A DNA stretch of 7,641 nt, taken from NCBI GenBank assembly GCA_003520925.1, contig DOTV01000024.1:1-7641 (forward strand), read 5' to 3'. Below the pieces are notes generated by a model that was not told the origin of the DNA, ran no database searches, and saw only the letters and a list, made by a program, of their open reading frames with translations. Shown piece after piece: positions 6,940 through 7,641 of the stretch. Within the stretch, counting starts at the first letter, position 1. Each line of letters begins with the position of its first letter. The translations under genes and the position numbers were made by a program. The stretch is from Bacteroidales bacterium. GTDB lineage: Bacteria; Bacteroidota; Bacteroidia; Bacteroidales; VadinHA17.

Positions 6940-6988
6940 CAAAGAAAAATCCCGCATCCCGCATATCGGAACAAGAGATTTTTCTTTG
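6940..6988. repeat. Perfect 12-base inverted repeat downstream of the methyltransferase remnant
   Basis: CAAAGAAAAATC (6940-6951) is the exact reverse complement of GATTTTTCTTTG (6977-6988), with a 25-base spacer that holds two tandem copies of CCCGCAT (6951-6957 and 6958-6964; the first copy begins on the last base of the left arm). It starts 38 bases after the final stop of the methyltransferase remnant on the minus strand, so it may act as a terminator-like structure for that gene. The stem is mostly A-T and is not followed by a T-tract, so it is not a canonical intrinsic terminator. Confidence 0.5.
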
Positions 6989-7026
6989 AGCAGAGTGTGA
7001 TCAGATATCTGACCTCAGAACCGGCA

Positions 7027-7641
7027 TTAAAATCCAATCTTATAATGAACCGTAAATTGCACTTTACGAAGCAATTCAAATCATGAAAATAGGTTAAGCA
7101 ACCCCAGCTTCTTTTCATTATCATCAAAATATGTCCATTCATCGAGGAAATGGTAATTTTCAGACCACTCTTCAAAATAGCTACCGTTTGGAACACCGAA
7201 AGTAAAAACGGCACCGCCTTTCATGCCTAACTGACGTTTAAATTTCCATTGCATATAACGGCTTTCCATTTTATCAACCCAATAACGATTAGTGACTTCA
7301 CAAACAAGCTCGGCCCCTGGCAATTCATGATTAATAATTGACAGTAGCATTTTTACATCATCTTTTTTTAAATACATAAATACACCCTCTGCAAGAATAA
7401 GATAAGGACCGCCAGTTTTTACTATTCCAAGCCATCTCAAATTAAGAATTGAGCCTTCTAAAAAATGCGTCGAGAATTTTCATTCATAAATCTTCCCCGA
7501 AGCTTTATTACTTCAGGAAAATCAATATCGAACCACTTAAGTTTCCCGTTGTCTATCCGTTCAAATCTTGTATCTAATCCACATCCAATATTTTTTATTT
7601 TTATCCTCTAACAAGAGTAAGCTCTTAATTAGTCTGAAAAC
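7027..7641 (-). pseudogene. Disrupted leucine-carboxyl-methyltransferase-family (PPM/LCM) SAM methyltransferase, 5' end beyond the window
   Basis: The remnant encodes most of a class I S-adenosylmethionine-dependent O-methyltransferase of the LCM family (normally about 270 residues). In order, three frames show the SAM-binding motif NIGCGLDTR (from 7592 downward), then WFDIDFPEVIKLR, then LAEGVFMYL, then FLDEWTYFDD, and a typical C-terminal end RKVQFTVHYKIGF. The reading frame is broken three times. The frame shifts in the A6 run at 7591-7596 (minus strand). It shifts again in the T6 run at 7460-7465, where one extra T would join RRIF to LEGSILNLRW; as written it gives a TAG at 7458-7460. An in-frame TGA at 7081-7083 interrupts the last 17 codons before the TAA at 7027-7029. 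The longest uninterrupted piece (7081-7440) begins at an internal TTG, not a real start. Base errors in homopolymers near a sequence end could explain the two shifts but not the TGA. The methyl acceptor is unknown. Confidence 0.8.

Noticed and set aside
6927..7214. Minus-strand open frame of 95 codons at the end of the methyltransferase remnant.
   Set aside because: It overlaps the methyltransferase in another frame, while the family motifs (FLDEWTYFDD, RKVQFTVHY) lie in the other frame. It is a shadow.
7081..7440. Treating the 119-codon open frame as a complete small gene.
   Set aside because: Its nominal start is an internal TTG. The family sequence continues upstream through two frameshifts and downstream past the TGA, so it is a fragment.
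1..7641. Searched for CRISPR arrays, tRNA or rRNA genes, transposases, insertion-sequence ends and toxin-antitoxin or defence genes.
   Set aside because: No regularly spaced repeats, tRNA-like folds, transposase motifs or defence-associated domains were seen.

Overview
The window looks like ordinary chromosomal DNA from a member of the Bacteroidota. It is AT-rich, and none of the five intact genes has a recognisable Shine-Dalgarno sequence before its start. The protein set also fits: a LytS/LytTR-type two-component pair, a predicted lipoprotein serine hydrolase and a secreted alpha/beta hydrolase. Stop codons are a mix of TGA and TAG and tryptophan is TGG, so the code is standard. The phylum is inferred; no marker gene is present.

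Layout from left to right. Bases 1-161 hold no supportable gene. Bases 162-2048 (minus) encode a class C beta-lactamase-like serine hydrolase with a four-helix membrane tail. Bases 2049-2426 are a 378-base divergent intergenic region. Bases 2427-3338 (plus) encode a secreted alpha/beta hydrolase, which converges with the next gene across only 19 bases. Bases 3358-4857 (minus) encode an apolipoprotein N-acyltransferase (Lnt)-like membrane nitrilase whose first catalytic Glu appears to be replaced. Bases 5001-5756 and 5760-6845 (both minus) encode a LytTR response regulator and its LytS-type histidine kinase; the kinase comes first and the two genes are 3 bases apart. Bases 7027-7641 (minus) hold the remains of a leucine-carboxyl-methyltransferase-family gene that is cut by the window edge.

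The kinase/regulator pair is the only clear functional unit. Just upstream of it (6868-6896) are two direct repeats that match the published LytTR-domain binding consensus 20 bases apart, which suggests autoregulation. The Lnt-like gene lies 143 bases downstream on the same strand and could be co-transcribed with the pair or controlled by it; that is inference. The other proteins are mostly envelope-located or exported, but nothing in the sequence ties them into one pathway.

I did not find an evident new multi-gene system. The points most worth checking are the LytTR direct repeats, the altered active site of the Lnt-like protein, and the three separate lesions in the methyltransferase remnant, two of them in homopolymer runs close to the window end.
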